Positions 35,881-44,589 of a stretch of 64,000 nucleotides of DNA are shown piece by piece. The position numbers were made by a program, and so were the translations under genes. The stretch lies in NCBI RefSeq assembly GCF_035481675.1, contig NZ_JAYJJW010000002.1, forward strand, positions 186,001-250,000, given 5' to 3'. This DNA comes from Alteriqipengyuania_B sp035481675. GTDB lineage: Bacteria; Pseudomonadota; Alphaproteobacteria; Sphingomonadales; Sphingomonadaceae. The notes below the pieces were generated by a model, which made no database searches, was not told the DNA's origin, and worked only from the letters and a program-made list of their open reading frames with translations. Each line of letters begins with the position of its first letter. Within the stretch, counting starts at the first letter, position 1.

Positions 35881-35940
35881 TCCGTTAGCGTTCCCAATCC
35901 GTTCCGCGCCGGCCATGGCCGCGCGGCAAGAATCGGCGAA

Positions 35941-36201
35941 TCAGAGCGAAGCGACGCGCTTGCTCAGGCGGCTCATCTTGCGAGCCGCAGTGTTCTTGTG
36001 GAGCACGCCCTTGGCGACGCCGCGCGCGATTTCCGGCTGCGCGGCACGCAGCGCTTCGGCGGCTTCCTTCTGGTCGCCGCCTTCTAGCGCCAGTTCGACC
36101 TTCTTGATGAAGGTGCGGATGCGGCTGGTGCGCGCGGTGTTCACTTCGGCGCGGCGCTCGTTGCGACGGATGCGCTTCTTGGCTTGCGGCGTGTTGGCCA
36201 T
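35941..36201 (-). CDS. rpsT: 30S ribosomal protein S20
   Basis: Primary 16S rRNA-binding protein of the small subunit. The 86-residue basic helical protein starts MANTPQAKKRIRRNERR and has the family features TARTSRIRTFIKKVE, GVLHKNTAARKMSRLSKRV. Single-gene transcript: a good promoter (36301-36329) gives a leader of about 90 bases, and a strong terminator follows. S20 often controls its own translation, which the long leader would allow, but no specific site is evident. Confidence 0.96.
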   Translation of the reverse strand: MANTPQAKKRIRRNERRAEVNTARTSRIRTFIKKVELALEGGDQKEAAEALRAAQPEIARGVAKGVLHKNTAARKMSRLSKRVASL

Positions 36202-36300
36202 ATCGTACGTTCGTTCCCTTGTCGGCCGTCCTGCCGGATCGGCCCAAAATTTCTGTCGGTCAGCAGGATGGGCAGCCCCTAGGGCCGCCGGAAAGCGCGC

Positions 36301-36329
36301 CACATAGGGCGGGGGGCGCGAATCGTCAA
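36301..36329 (-). promoter_or_regulatory. Candidate sigma-70 promoter of rpsT
   Basis: On the minus strand TTGACG (36329-36324) and TATGTG (36306-36301) are separated by 17 bases. It has the same layout as the rpoZ promoter. Confidence 0.6.
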
Positions 36330-36345
36330 GCGCGCAGGTGCGTTC

Positions 36346-36999
36346 TCACTCCTCCGCCGGCGCATCCGGCTGGCGCGAGGGATGCGCGGTGACGAAGGCG
36401 GGATGGTCGGCGCAGCGCTCCACGATGGCCGCAAGGGTCGGGAAGGGCCCCATATCGACGCCGAAGCGCGCCGCATTATAGGCCTGCGGCACAAGGAAGC
36501 ACTCGGCATAGGCCGGTGCCTCGTGGGTGAAGGCATAGGAGGTTCCGCGCGGGCTCGCCATCCGTTCCAGCGCCGCAAAGCCGAGCGCGATCCAGTGCCG
36601 CGCCCAGGCGTCCACGCCGTCCTGGTCCTGCCCGAATTCGTTCTTCACGTATTTGAGCACGCGCAGGTTCTGGATCGGGTGGATGTCGGCCGCGATGGTG
36701 AGGGCGAAGGCGCGCGCCTGCGCCGCGGCCTGCGGATCCGTGGGCAACAGCGGCACTTCGCTGCGCGTCGCCTCCAGGTAGTCGATGATCGCCACAGACT
36801 GGTGCAACCGCACCCCGTCGATCTCCAGCACCGGGATCTGCGCCTGCGGGTTGATGGCGGCAAAGCCCTCGTCCAGCTGGTCGCCGGCGCGCAGGTCGAT
36901 GGGCTGCTGGTCGTAATCGATGCCCTTCAGCGCCAGCGCCAGGCGGACGCGATAGGACGCGGTCGAGCGCCAGTAGCTGTAGAGTTTGGGCGTGCTCAT
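36346..36999 (-). CDS. maiA: Maleylacetoacetate isomerase / zeta-class GST
   Basis: A 217-residue glutathione-dependent enzyme that isomerises maleylacetoacetate to fumarylacetoacetate in tyrosine or homogentisate breakdown. The zeta-class signature (S/T)SxxSxR is seen in YSYWRSTASYRVRLAL; PQAQIPVLEIDG and LHQSVAIIDYLE bind glutathione; the helical domain has NLRVLKYV and CFLVPQAYNAARFGVD. The start at 36999 lies 11 bases from the end of mutM. No other homogentisate-pathway genes are nearby, so a more general GST role is possible. Confidence 0.88.
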   Translation of the reverse strand: MSTPKLYSYWRSTASYRVRLALALKGIDYDQQPIDLRAGDQLDEGFAAINPQAQIPVLEIDGVRLHQSVAIIDYLEATRSEVPLLPTDPQAAAQARAFALTIAADIHPIQNLRVLKYVKNEFGQDQDGVDAWARHWIALGFAALERMASPRGTSYAFTHEAPAYAECFLVPQAYNAARFGVDMGPFPTLAAIVERCADHPAFVTAHPSRQPDAPAEE

Positions 37000-37009
37000 G
37001 GGCGTATCC

Positions 37010-37834
37010 TCATTTCTGGCATTTGGGGCAGAACCACGTGCTGCGGCCGCCCTGCACGATGCGGCGGACAATCCCGCCCAGGGTCTCGTGGCAGCGATGG
37101 CAGGGCGCATCGGTGCGACCGTAGACATCGAAGCGGGTGGCGAAATAGCCTAGGTTGCCGTCGGGCTGGGCATAGTCGCGCAAGGTGCTGCCCCCGTCGG
37201 CGATCGATTCCCCCAGCACGTCGCGAATGGCCGGGACCAGGCGGGCAAGTTGCGGCCCGGTCACTTTGCCGGCGGCTTTGCGCGGATGGATCTGCGCGCG
37301 CCACAGCGCCTCGCACACATATATATTGCCGAGCCCGGCCACGATCCGCTGGTCGAGCAGGCACAGCTTCACCGCCTGCTTGCGTCCGCGGAAGGCAGCG
37401 CGCAGGTGCTGCGCCGAAAGCGCCTCTCCCAGCGGCTCGGGCCCCATCGCCGCGAACGGCCCCCAGCTTTCGAGCGCGGCCTCGTCGGCAAGGTCGAGCC
37501 AGCCGAAGCGGCGCGGATCGTTGAGCGCGAAGCGGTTCGTCGCGGTGTCGATCACGACATGGTCGTGGCGGTCGGGCTCTGCCGGATCGATCCGCCAGCG
37601 CCCGCTCATGCCCAGGTGGAACACGACGCTGCGCGCGCGGTCGGTATGGATCAGCCCGTATTTCGCCCGCCGGCCGAGGCCCGTCACCGTCGCCCCGGTC
37701 AGGGCCTGCATCAGGTCGGGCGGGAAGGGGCGGCGCATGTCGGGCCGGTTGACCGTGACACGCTCTATCCGCGCGCCATCGAGATAGAGCGCAAGCCCGC
37801 GCACGGTCGTTTCTACCTCGGGAAGTTCAGGCAT
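37010..37834 (-). CDS. mutM: Formamidopyrimidine-DNA glycosylase
   Basis: Removes 8-oxoguanine and ring-opened purines, then cuts the abasic site. The 274-residue protein begins with the catalytic MPELPEVETTVRGL (Pro after Met is the nucleophile), with Lys in GRRAKYG, the helix-two-turn-helix region (QRIVAGLGNIYVCEALWRA) and a C-terminal zinc finger with four cysteines (PCHRC and FCPKC). Divergent from ubiE and co-oriented with maiA. Confidence 0.96.
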   Translation of the reverse strand: MPELPEVETTVRGLALYLDGARIERVTVNRPDMRRPFPPDLMQALTGATVTGLGRRAKYGLIHTDRARSVVFHLGMSGRWRIDPAEPDRHDHVVIDTATNRFALNDPRRFGWLDLADEAALESWGPFAAMGPEPLGEALSAQHLRAAFRGRKQAVKLCLLDQRIVAGLGNIYVCEALWRAQIHPRKAAGKVTGPQLARLVPAIRDVLGESIADGGSTLRDYAQPDGNLGYFATRFDVYGRTDAPCHRCHETLGGIVRRIVQGGRSTWFCPKCQK

Positions 37835-37891
37835 GGCCCAAGCCCGTAACAGCCTTTGCGCAAGTCAGAAACTCCCCTAAGGCCCCTTCCC

Positions 37892-38635
37892 ATGAACGAA
37901 ACGATGAACGACCGGGTTTCCTTCGGCTATGAAGAGGTCAGCGCGGAAGAAAAGACCGCGCGCGTCGGCGGTGTCTTTTCCAGCGTGGCGACCAGCTACG
38001 ACGTGATGAACGACGTGATGTCGGGCGGGATGCACCGCTTGTGGAAGGACCGCTTCGTCAAGCGGGTCAAGCCGCAGCCGGGCGAGGCGATCCTCGACAT
38101 GGCGGGCGGCACCGGCGACATCGCCTTCCGCATGGCGGCGCGCGGCGCGGACGTGACGGTGGCGGACATCAACCAGGACATGCTCGACGTCGGCGTCGAA
38201 CGCGCGATGGAGCGCGGGATAGACGGCCTCGTCTGGAGCCGCCAGAACGCGGAGGAACTCGCCTATCCCGATGCGTGTTTCGATGCCTACACCATCGTGT
38301 TCGGCATCAGGAACGTGACGCATATCGACCGCGCGCTGGCCGAGGCCTACCGCGTCCTCAAGCGGGGCGGACGCTTCTTCTGTATGGAGTTCTCGACCAC
38401 GCAATGGCCGGGCTTCCGCGAAATCTACGACGTCTATTCGCACAAGGTAATGCCGCAGATGGGCCGCGTGATCGCCAAGGACGAGGACAGCTATCGCTAT
38501 CTCGCCGAATCCATCCGGCGCTTCCCGCCGATGGGCGAATTCGAAGCGATGATCCGCCGTGCGGGTTTCGGGCAGACGAAGGTCGAGGCGATCCTGGGCG
38601 GGGCGGTTGCGATCCACTCCGGGTGGAAAATCTGA
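37892..38635 (+). CDS. ubiE: Ubiquinone biosynthesis C-methyltransferase
   Basis: SAM-dependent methyltransferase that methylates the demethoxy-ubiquinol (and demethylmenaquinol) ring. The 247-residue protein reads RVGGVFSSVATSYDVMNDVMSGGMHRLWK, then DMAGGTGDIAFRMAARGA (SAM site), EELAYPDACFDAYTIVFGIRNV and FFCMEFST, all family signatures. The ATG at 37892 is followed by a second at 37904. It is followed after four bases by ubiB. Confidence 0.95.
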   Translation: MNETMNDRVSFGYEEVSAEEKTARVGGVFSSVATSYDVMNDVMSGGMHRLWKDRFVKRVKPQPGEAILDMAGGTGDIAFRMAARGADVTVADINQDMLDVGVERAMERGIDGLVWSRQNAEELAYPDACFDAYTIVFGIRNVTHIDRALAEAYRVLKRGGRFFCMEFSTTQWPGFREIYDVYSHKVMPQMGRVIAKDEDSYRYLAESIRRFPPMGEFEAMIRRAGFGQTKVEAILGGAVAIHSGWKI

Positions 38636-38639
38636 TCGC

Positions 38640-40196
38640 ATGACCGCGCCGCGCACGCATATCTGGCGGCTCCTGAAGTGGGGCCGGACCGCGGCGAAGC
38701 ATGGTGCCTTGCGGGGTATCGAGCGCGATCCCAACACGCCGCCGCCGGTGCGCCGGATGGTGCGCATCGCGCGCTTCGGAACGATCCAGCCCGCCGTGCC
38801 GGACTATGCCGGCGCATTCCAGGATATCGGTCCGGCCGCAATCAAGCTCGGCCAATCGCTCGCGACGCGGCCCGACCTTGTGGGCGAGGAAGCGGCGCAG
38901 AATCTGCTCAGCCTGCAGGATGACCTGCCGCCGGTGCCCTTCAGCGCAATTTGCGCCGAAATCGAACGCAGCTTCGCCGCGCCGTGGAGCGATTATTTCG
39001 CCAGCATCGAGGAAGATCCGGTCGGCGCCGCCTCCATCGCGCAGGTGCACAAGGCGGTGACGACCGACGGGCGCACCGTCGCCGTCAAGGTGCTGCGCCC
39101 CGGCGTGCGGGAGCGGTTCGCCCGCGATATCGCGACCTATGAATGGGCTGCGGCCCACCTGGAAGCGCTGGGCGGGGAAGCGGCGCGCCTGCGCCCGCGC
39201 CTCACCATCGCCAATTTCAAGCGCTGGTCGAACACAGAGCTGGACCTGCGCCGCGAAGCCGCCGCCGCCAGCGAATTGGCGCAGGCTATGCGCGGTTACG
39301 AAGGGTACCGCGTGCCAGATATCGATTGGGACCGCACCAACGGCCGGGTGATGACGGTCGAATGGATCGACGGGATCAAGATCAGCCGGCTCGACGAACT
39401 GCGCGCGGCCGGGCACGACCTCGAGGAGCTGGCCGAGCGGCTGGTGCTCGCCTTCCTGACCCAGGCGATCGACAGCGGCTTCTTCCATGCGGACATGCAC
39501 CAGGGGAACCTGTTCGTGGAAGCGGACGGGACCATCGCGGCGATCGATTTCGGCATCATGGGCCGGATCGACCGGCAGGCGCGGCAGTGGCTCGCCGAAA
39601 TCCTCTACGGCCTCACCACCGGCAATTACCGCCGCGTCGCCGAAATCCATTTCGAGGCGCAGTACGTCCCCTCGCACCATTCGGTCGACGAATTCGCGAC
39701 CGCCCTGCGCGCCGTTGGCGAACCGATGCGCGGCAAGCCGGTGAGCGAGCTGTCGGTCGGCCAGATGCTCGACGGACTGTTCGCCATCACCCGCGATTTC
39801 GACATGCAGACCCAGCCGCATTTGCTCCTGCTGCAGAAGACCATGGTGATGGTCGAAGGCATCGCCACCCAGCTCAATCCGCGCATCAACATGTGGGACG
39901 TGTCCGCGCCCTATGTGCGCAGCTGGATCCGCGACGAACTGGGGCCGGAAGCCGCCGTTGCCGATGCGCTGAAGGAAAATGTCTCCACCCTGCTGCGCCT
40001 GCCGGACCTGGTGCGCCGGGTGGAAGAACGCTTTCCCCCGCGCGGCGGCGCGCCGGAGCCTGCGCCGCTGCCCGAAATCGAGCTGATGTGGGACCGCCGC
40101 CGGCGCGAAAGCAAGTCGGCCTGGGGCTATCTCCTCGCCGGGCTGGTGGGTGCCGGCGTCACCGCCGCCGCCACCGCGCTCGGCTGGATATTCTAG
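38640..40196 (+). CDS. ubiB: Ubiquinone biosynthesis atypical kinase UbiB
   Basis: ABC1/ADCK-family atypical kinase/ATPase needed for coenzyme Q synthesis. The 518-residue protein has the family-specific KxGQ motif in AAIKLGQSLATRPD, the Ala-rich loop that replaces the P-loop (PVGAASIAQVH), VAVKVLRPGV with the conserved Lys, the HADMHQGNLF catalytic-loop segment and AIDFGIMG in place of DFG. Two membrane segments are usual at the C-terminus; here one clear glycine/alanine-rich segment ends the protein. Its stop overlaps the DUF4345-like gene by four bases. Confidence 0.94.
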   Translation: MTAPRTHIWRLLKWGRTAAKHGALRGIERDPNTPPPVRRMVRIARFGTIQPAVPDYAGAFQDIGPAAIKLGQSLATRPDLVGEEAAQNLLSLQDDLPPVPFSAICAEIERSFAAPWSDYFASIEEDPVGAASIAQVHKAVTTDGRTVAVKVLRPGVRERFARDIATYEWAAAHLEALGGEAARLRPRLTIANFKRWSNTELDLRREAAAASELAQAMRGYEGYRVPDIDWDRTNGRVMTVEWIDGIKISRLDELRAAGHDLEELAERLVLAFLTQAIDSGFFHADMHQGNLFVEADGTIAAIDFGIMGRIDRQARQWLAEILYGLTTGNYRRVAEIHFEAQYVPSHHSVDEFATALRAVGEPMRGKPVSELSVGQMLDGLFAITRDFDMQTQPHLLLLQKTMVMVEGIATQLNPRINMWDVSAPYVRSWIRDELGPEAAVADALKENVSTLLRLPDLVRRVEERFPPRGGAPEPAPLPEIELMWDRRRRESKSAWGYLLAGLVGAGVTAAATALGWIF

Positions 40197-40591
40197 CCCC
40201 TGATTTCGGCGAGGTCGCGGTGCGGCAGTACGCGGCTGCCGACCAGGCACAGGGTCGTCGTCACCGCCTCTACCAGCATCGGCAGCCAGAAGCCTTCCAC
40301 GGTGCCGTCTGCCATCATGCTGACGATGCGCCCCAGCAAGGCGATGGCGAATAGCGCGGCCGGCACCAACAGCACGTTGCCGTTGCGGCGCCAGCCGCCC
40401 CAGATCATGGAGCCGCCTGCCACCACGAAAAACGCGGTCATGTCCGCGCGCAGCGCGGCAAGCCCGGCGGCGTCGGCCGCTTCCAGCCCGAAGCTGACGG
40501 CGCTCACTGCCGGGTTGAGCAGGAAGCCGATGCCCATCAGCGCGAAAAACAGGCCGCCTGCGACCAGAACGAACCTCAAGACCAAATTCAT
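40193..40591 (-). CDS. DUF4345-like membrane protein
   Basis: A 132-residue protein with four predicted membrane segments and little outside them. The sequence (LMGIGFLLNPA, ADMTAFFVVAGG, LLGRIVSMMADG) resembles DUF4345/AGROH133-type small membrane proteins of unknown function. The ATG at 40591 is preferred; the frame is open upstream to 40681. It is convergent with ubiB. Confidence 0.6.
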   Translation of the reverse strand: MNLVLRFVLVAGGLFFALMGIGFLLNPAVSAVSFGLEAADAAGLAALRADMTAFFVVAGGSMIWGGWRRNGNVLLVPAALFAIALLGRIVSMMADGTVEGFWLPMLVEAVTTTLCLVGSRVLPHRDLAEIRG

Positions 40592-40822
40592 CGCGCGCCA
40601 TCTCCCCCGGTTTGCACGTATCGACGCGCCAACACCTGCGCGCGTTAAGCCCCTGATGAAAGCAATATTTAACCACCGCAAGGCAGGGCTGGTCTGGAAG
40701 CTTGCGTGCGGCTAGACATGAAACATGGTTAACGCCGCGGATATGGGGGATCCATCGATGACCGCTGACAGTGCGCCCCGCCGCAACGGCGATGTTCGCG
40801 CCTGCAACAAGGTGCGCGGCTG

Positions 40823-42496
40823 ATGGCGCGCGTCCTGCTGGTCGTCGGCGGCGGCATCGCGGCCTACAAGTCGTGCGAGCTGGTGCGCCTGATCCGCAAG
40901 GGCGGCGGCGAAGTGACCTGCGTGGTGACGGAAGGCGGGCAGCAGTTCGTCACCCCCATGGCGCTCGCCGCGCTCAGCGAGAACCAGGTCTATACCTCGC
41001 TGTGGGACCTCAAGAACGAGGCCGAGATGGGCCACATCCAGCTGAGCCGCGAGGCCGATCTGGTTGTCGTCTGCCCGGCCACTGCCGACATGCTCGCCAA
41101 GATGGCGGCCGGCATTGCCGACGATCTAGCGACCACGCTGATCCTTGCGACCGACAAGCCGGTTATGGCCGTGCCCGCAATGAACGTGCGCATGTGGCAG
41201 CACGAGGCGACGCAGCGCAATGTCGGCTGGTTGCGGCAGGCCGGCGTCGACGTGATCGACCCCGACGAAGGCGCGATGGCTTGCGGCGAATACGGCCCCG
41301 GCCGCCTGCCGGAGCCGGAGATGATCTGGCTCTCCATCGCGGAAAAGCTGGGCCTCGACCCGGGCGATGCTGGCCCGGCGGATATCGCCGCCTTGCAGAG
41401 CGAGGCGCTGGAGCCGGAAAGCTTCGAGGAAGCGGACGAGCATTACGACGAGGAGCCCGAAGAGCGGCCCCGCGGCGGATTGGGCGGCCTGCTTGCCTCG
41501 ATCATCCCGCGCTCGGTCCCCCGCAAGATCGAGCCGGAGGAAGTCGCCTACCAGGACTACAACGGCCCTGACGAGGAGGAGGAGCTCCCTCCCGTCGAGG
41601 AAGAGGACATACCCTTCAACCCCGACGCGGGCGGCGGCCTCTTGGCCAGCAAGGGCGTGGCCAAGGCCGCCCCGCCGACCGATCCGCAGGAAATCGCGAA
41701 GCAGCTGGGCCTGGACCGCGCCGCGCCGGAGCCGATGGAAGGCGAAGCGGAAGGAGCCTTTGCGTCGGTCGACCAGGCGCCGCCTGCCGATCCCCTGGCC
41801 GGGCAGCCCGCCTTCGAGATCGATCCCGAGCATCGCCCGCTGTTCGACCGGCACGTGCTGATCACCGCCGGCCCGACGTGGGAGCCGATCGACCCGGTGC
41901 GCTATATCGCCAACCGGTCTTCGGGACGGCAAGGGTATGCCATCGCCGCCGCGGCAGCCGCGCTCGGCGCGCGGGTTACGCTGGTCTCCGGCCCGGTGCA
42001 CCTGCCAACCCCGCCGGGCGTCGACCGCATCGATGTCGAATCCGCGGAGGAAATGTCGCGCGAGGTAAAGGCGGCACTGCCGGCCGATGCCGCGGTTATG
42101 GTGGCTGCCGTCGCCGACTGGCGGCCGAAGGATTACACCGGCCACAAGATAAAGAAGCGCGGCGCCGCGCCGCCCGCGCTGATGCTCACCGAAAATCCCG
42201 ACATCCTGACGTCCGTCGCGGCCAGCCCGCAACGGCCGAAGCTGGTCGTGGGCTTCGCTGCCGAGACCGACGATTTGATCCAGAACGCGCAGAAGAAGCG
42301 CAAGAGCAAGACGGCCGACTGGATCGTCGCCAACGATGTTTCGGGCGACGTCATGGGCGGCGACAACAACACCGTGCGCCTCGTCAGCGAAGACGGCGTG
42401 GAGGAATGGGACACGATGCCCAAGGAAGACGTCGCGCTGGCACTGGCCGAACGGATTGCCGACGCGCTCGACGAACGGGACGCGCGCGATGACTGA
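40823..42496 (+). CDS. coaBC: Bifunctional phosphopantothenoylcysteine decarboxylase / phosphopantothenate-cysteine ligase
   Basis: Carries out two successive steps of coenzyme A synthesis. The N-terminal CoaC flavoprotein domain (about 1-178) has VVGGGIAAYKSCELV, catalytic His71 in EMGHIQLSREAD, VPAMNVRMW and ACGEYGPGRLPEP. The C-terminal CoaB domain (about 342-557) has ITAGPTWEPIDPVRYIANRS, SGRQGYAIA and AVADWRPKDYTGHKIKK. Between them lies an unusual insert of about 160 residues, acidic and Pro/Glu-rich, making the protein 557 residues against about 400 for the usual enzyme. It is followed by dut with a short overlap. Confidence 0.93.
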   Translation: MARVLLVVGGGIAAYKSCELVRLIRKGGGEVTCVVTEGGQQFVTPMALAALSENQVYTSLWDLKNEAEMGHIQLSREADLVVVCPATADMLAKMAAGIADDLATTLILATDKPVMAVPAMNVRMWQHEATQRNVGWLRQAGVDVIDPDEGAMACGEYGPGRLPEPEMIWLSIAEKLGLDPGDAGPADIAALQSEALEPESFEEADEHYDEEPEERPRGGLGGLLASIIPRSVPRKIEPEEVAYQDYNGPDEEEELPPVEEEDIPFNPDAGGGLLASKGVAKAAPPTDPQEIAKQLGLDRAAPEPMEGEAEGAFASVDQAPPADPLAGQPAFEIDPEHRPLFDRHVLITAGPTWEPIDPVRYIANRSSGRQGYAIAAAAAALGARVTLVSGPVHLPTPPGVDRIDVESAEEMSREVKAALPADAAVMVAAVADWRPKDYTGHKIKKRGAAPPALMLTENPDILTSVAASPQRPKLVVGFAAETDDLIQNAQKKRKSKTADWIVANDVSGDVMGGDNNTVRLVSEDGVEEWDTMPKEDVALALAERIADALDERDARDD

Positions 42497-42932
42497 AGTG
42501 CCTGTCCGGGTGAAGCGCCTGCCGCACGGCGGCGGCCTCGACCTGCCGACTTACGAAACCGACGGTGCGGCGGGCATGGACGTGGTGAGCGCGGAGACGG
42601 TCACGATCGCGCCGGGATCGCGCCATGCGGTGGCGACGGGCTTCGCCATGGCCATCCCCGCAGGATATGAAATACAGGTGCGCCCCCGCAGCGGGCTGGC
42701 GCTGAAACATGGCATCAGCGTGCCCAACACGCCGGGTACGATTGATTCCGACTATCGCGGCGAAGTGAAAGTGCTGCTGATTAACCACGGCGACGCGCCG
42801 TTTGCGATTGAGCGCGGCGACCGCGTGGCGCAGCTGGTCATCGCGCCCGTCACCCGCGCCAGCTTTGTCGAGGTCGAGGAGCTGGGCGACACCGCCCGCG
42901 GTACCGGCGGCTTCGGCTCGACCGGCGTCTGA
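42489..42932 (+). CDS. dut: dUTP diphosphatase
   Basis: Hydrolyses dUTP to dUMP, keeping uracil out of DNA. The 147-residue trimeric-type dUTPase has the five motifs: AAGMDVVSA, RPRSGLALKHGI, PGTIDSDYRGEVKVLLIN, ERGDRVAQLVI and the Gly-rich GTGGFGSTGV at the C-terminus. The start lies inside the end of coaBC (8-base overlap), a common dfp-dut arrangement. Confidence 0.95.
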   Translation: MTEVPVRVKRLPHGGGLDLPTYETDGAAGMDVVSAETVTIAPGSRHAVATGFAMAIPAGYEIQVRPRSGLALKHGISVPNTPGTIDSDYRGEVKVLLINHGDAPFAIERGDRVAQLVIAPVTRASFVEVEELGDTARGTGGFGSTGV

Positions 42933-42937
42933 TCGCG

Positions 42938-43270
42938 ATGCCGGGGATCGGCGGCCTCAGCCCGGGCATCCTCCTCCTCGTCCTGTTGCTCGTCCTCATC
43001 TGGATGGTCGTGCTCGTGTGGCTCGGCGACCGGATGCTCGGCTATGTCTCGCGGCGCACGGGATGGGCGATGCGCGACTGGAGGAACTGGCTGGCCAGCA
43101 CGGTCCTGCTGATCGCGCTGATCCATGTGGCGAACTGGGCCATCGACGTGGCGGAGGCGCTGCTGCGCGGCAACGCGATAGAGCCGAACCCCGGCTGGCC
43201 CGGCGCCTTCCTGATCGGATCGGTCGCCATCGGCGTTCCCATCGCCGCACTCAGGCGCCGGCGGAAGTAG
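42938..43270 (+). CDS. Small membrane protein of unknown function
   Basis: A 110-residue protein with three predicted membrane segments: a very hydrophobic Leu/Val helix (about residues 10-29), a second at 53-70 and a third at 89-104, ending in a basic RRRRK tail. I recognise no family. It starts five bases after dut and is probably in the coaBC-dut operon. Its last 20 bases overlap the end of the convergent gene. Confidence 0.55.
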   Translation: MPGIGGLSPGILLLVLLLVLIWMVVLVWLGDRMLGYVSRRTGWAMRDWRNWLASTVLLIALIHVANWAIDVAEALLRGNAIEPNPGWPGAFLIGSVAIGVPIAALRRRRK

Positions 43271-44516
43271 CCGAGGCGTCGCTTGGCATTGGGCGGACCG
43301 GGTTGGCAGCGCAGTCCGCCACTGTTTCTTCCACAACGCGAATTTCAGCCGGACGTGCCGGGCTCAATTCGATGACCGGCAAGGCAACCCAGTGATAGGG
43401 CGAACCGTCTGCGGGGCGCGGCAGGGGCGCCAGCTCTGCAGTCGTGTAGATTTGCCAGGCCTCGCGGAATCCCGGTGCCTTCCATGTCGCGTAGCCCGGC
43501 GAGGTCGCCCAGTCGCAGACATCGAACATCACGGCTTTGCCGGCGCGGTCGACCAGCACGCGCAGCGCCGTGGGGGTCTGGTCGACGCCGCCGCGCGAGG
43601 CAAACCTCGGCGCGGTCCCGGCGAAAAGGTCGTCATAGGTCAGCGTCACAGGGGAAACCGGGATGGTCCCGCCAGCTTGCCCGGCGGCAATTGCTTGCGC
43701 CTTGGCTCTCCAGCGATCGTTGGAGGGCTGCTTTGCCGATAGCTCTGTCCAGTAGGTAAACTCTTCCGCATCAATGCGATGCGCAAGCAGGCCCGCCTCC
43801 TCGAAATCGAGCCGCATACCGGCCGAAAGCTGGTGGAGATCGGAAAGGTAGCTGCGCGCCAGCTCGGGATTGGACGCGACATGGTGCTGCGCCAGGATCC
43901 GGCGTGCGGCATCGCCGTGCTCGGTCAGGGCGTCGTCGTGAAGGAAGGGCAGCAAGCCGGCGCGCTCGATATTGCCGTAGACATCGTCATCGATTTCGTC
44001 GGCCCACACTTCCGGGCCTGTCAGGCCGATAGATATTTTCCAGCGCAGCCAGTTCCGGCGCGCGCTTTCCGGTGCGCGCGCCGTGCCGACGCCCTGTCCC
44101 TCAGCCGCTGCCAGCCAGCTGTAGCCGTTGGAGGGGCCGCGCAGGTCCTCCCTTCTCGATCCGGCCAGCCAACGCAGGACCGCAACGCCCACCTCGGCGC
44201 CGGACGAGCAATCGATGAAGGGATTGCCGTCCATGATGCCTTCGGGCGTCGCGTCGAAGGCCGGTGCCAGCAATGCCTTGGCGAAGTCGTAGATCGCGCG
44301 AGATTGGTCGTATTCCAGCGCGGTTCGCGCACCCAGAAGCCAGGAACGTCGGGGCAGATGTTCGGCTGCCGTGCGCATGACGAACCCGTCTTCGGTTGAG
44401 GTTTGCCACTTGCCCTCGCACATAGCCGCAGCGGCAAGGAAGCGGTCGGCGAGAGCCGGATCCATCGGCGCATCCTGAACGGGTACGGCAAGCGTCAGCA
44501 AGGCGGCAAAAATCAT
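43251..44516 (-). CDS. Uncharacterised secreted protein
   Basis: A 421-residue protein with a short signal peptide (MIFAALLTLAVPVQDA). No domain is recognised over most of its length; it is rich in Ala, Trp and acidic residues and looks helical. The last about 110 residues (TALRVLVDRAGKAVMFDVC, then a Trp-rich part) are faintly like the strand-helix-strand of TonB C-terminal domains, but this is weak. It ends overlapping the small membrane gene and begins just after the terminator of the DUF4136 gene. Confidence 0.6.
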   Translation of the reverse strand: MIFAALLTLAVPVQDAPMDPALADRFLAAAAMCEGKWQTSTEDGFVMRTAAEHLPRRSWLLGARTALEYDQSRAIYDFAKALLAPAFDATPEGIMDGNPFIDCSSGAEVGVAVLRWLAGSRREDLRGPSNGYSWLAAAEGQGVGTARAPESARRNWLRWKISIGLTGPEVWADEIDDDVYGNIERAGLLPFLHDDALTEHGDAARRILAQHHVASNPELARSYLSDLHQLSAGMRLDFEEAGLLAHRIDAEEFTYWTELSAKQPSNDRWRAKAQAIAAGQAGGTIPVSPVTLTYDDLFAGTAPRFASRGGVDQTPTALRVLVDRAGKAVMFDVCDWATSPGYATWKAPGFREAWQIYTTAELAPLPRPADGSPYHWVALPVIELSPARPAEIRVVEETVADCAANPVRPMPSDASATSAGA

Positions 44517-44524
44517 GGGTCCCC

Positions 44525-44563
44525 TAAAACAGAAACGGGCGCTGCGGTCATCCGCTAGCGCCC
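44525..44563 (-). terminator. Rho-independent terminator of the DUF4136 gene
   Basis: GGGCGCT (44537-44543) pairs with AGCGCCC (44557-44563) around an inner GCGG/CCGC stem; on the minus strand it is followed by GTTTCTGTTTT. Confidence 0.75.
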
Positions 44564-44589
44564 GTTTCCTTTCATTTGGTTATGCTACC

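Noticed and set aside
35732..36307. A 191-residue plus-strand frame upstream of and across rpsT.
   Set aside because: It runs antisense through rpsT and its terminator; no family features.
38358..40676. A 772-residue minus-strand frame opposite ubiE and ubiB.
   Set aside because: Both plus-strand genes carry all family motifs; the antisense frame has none.
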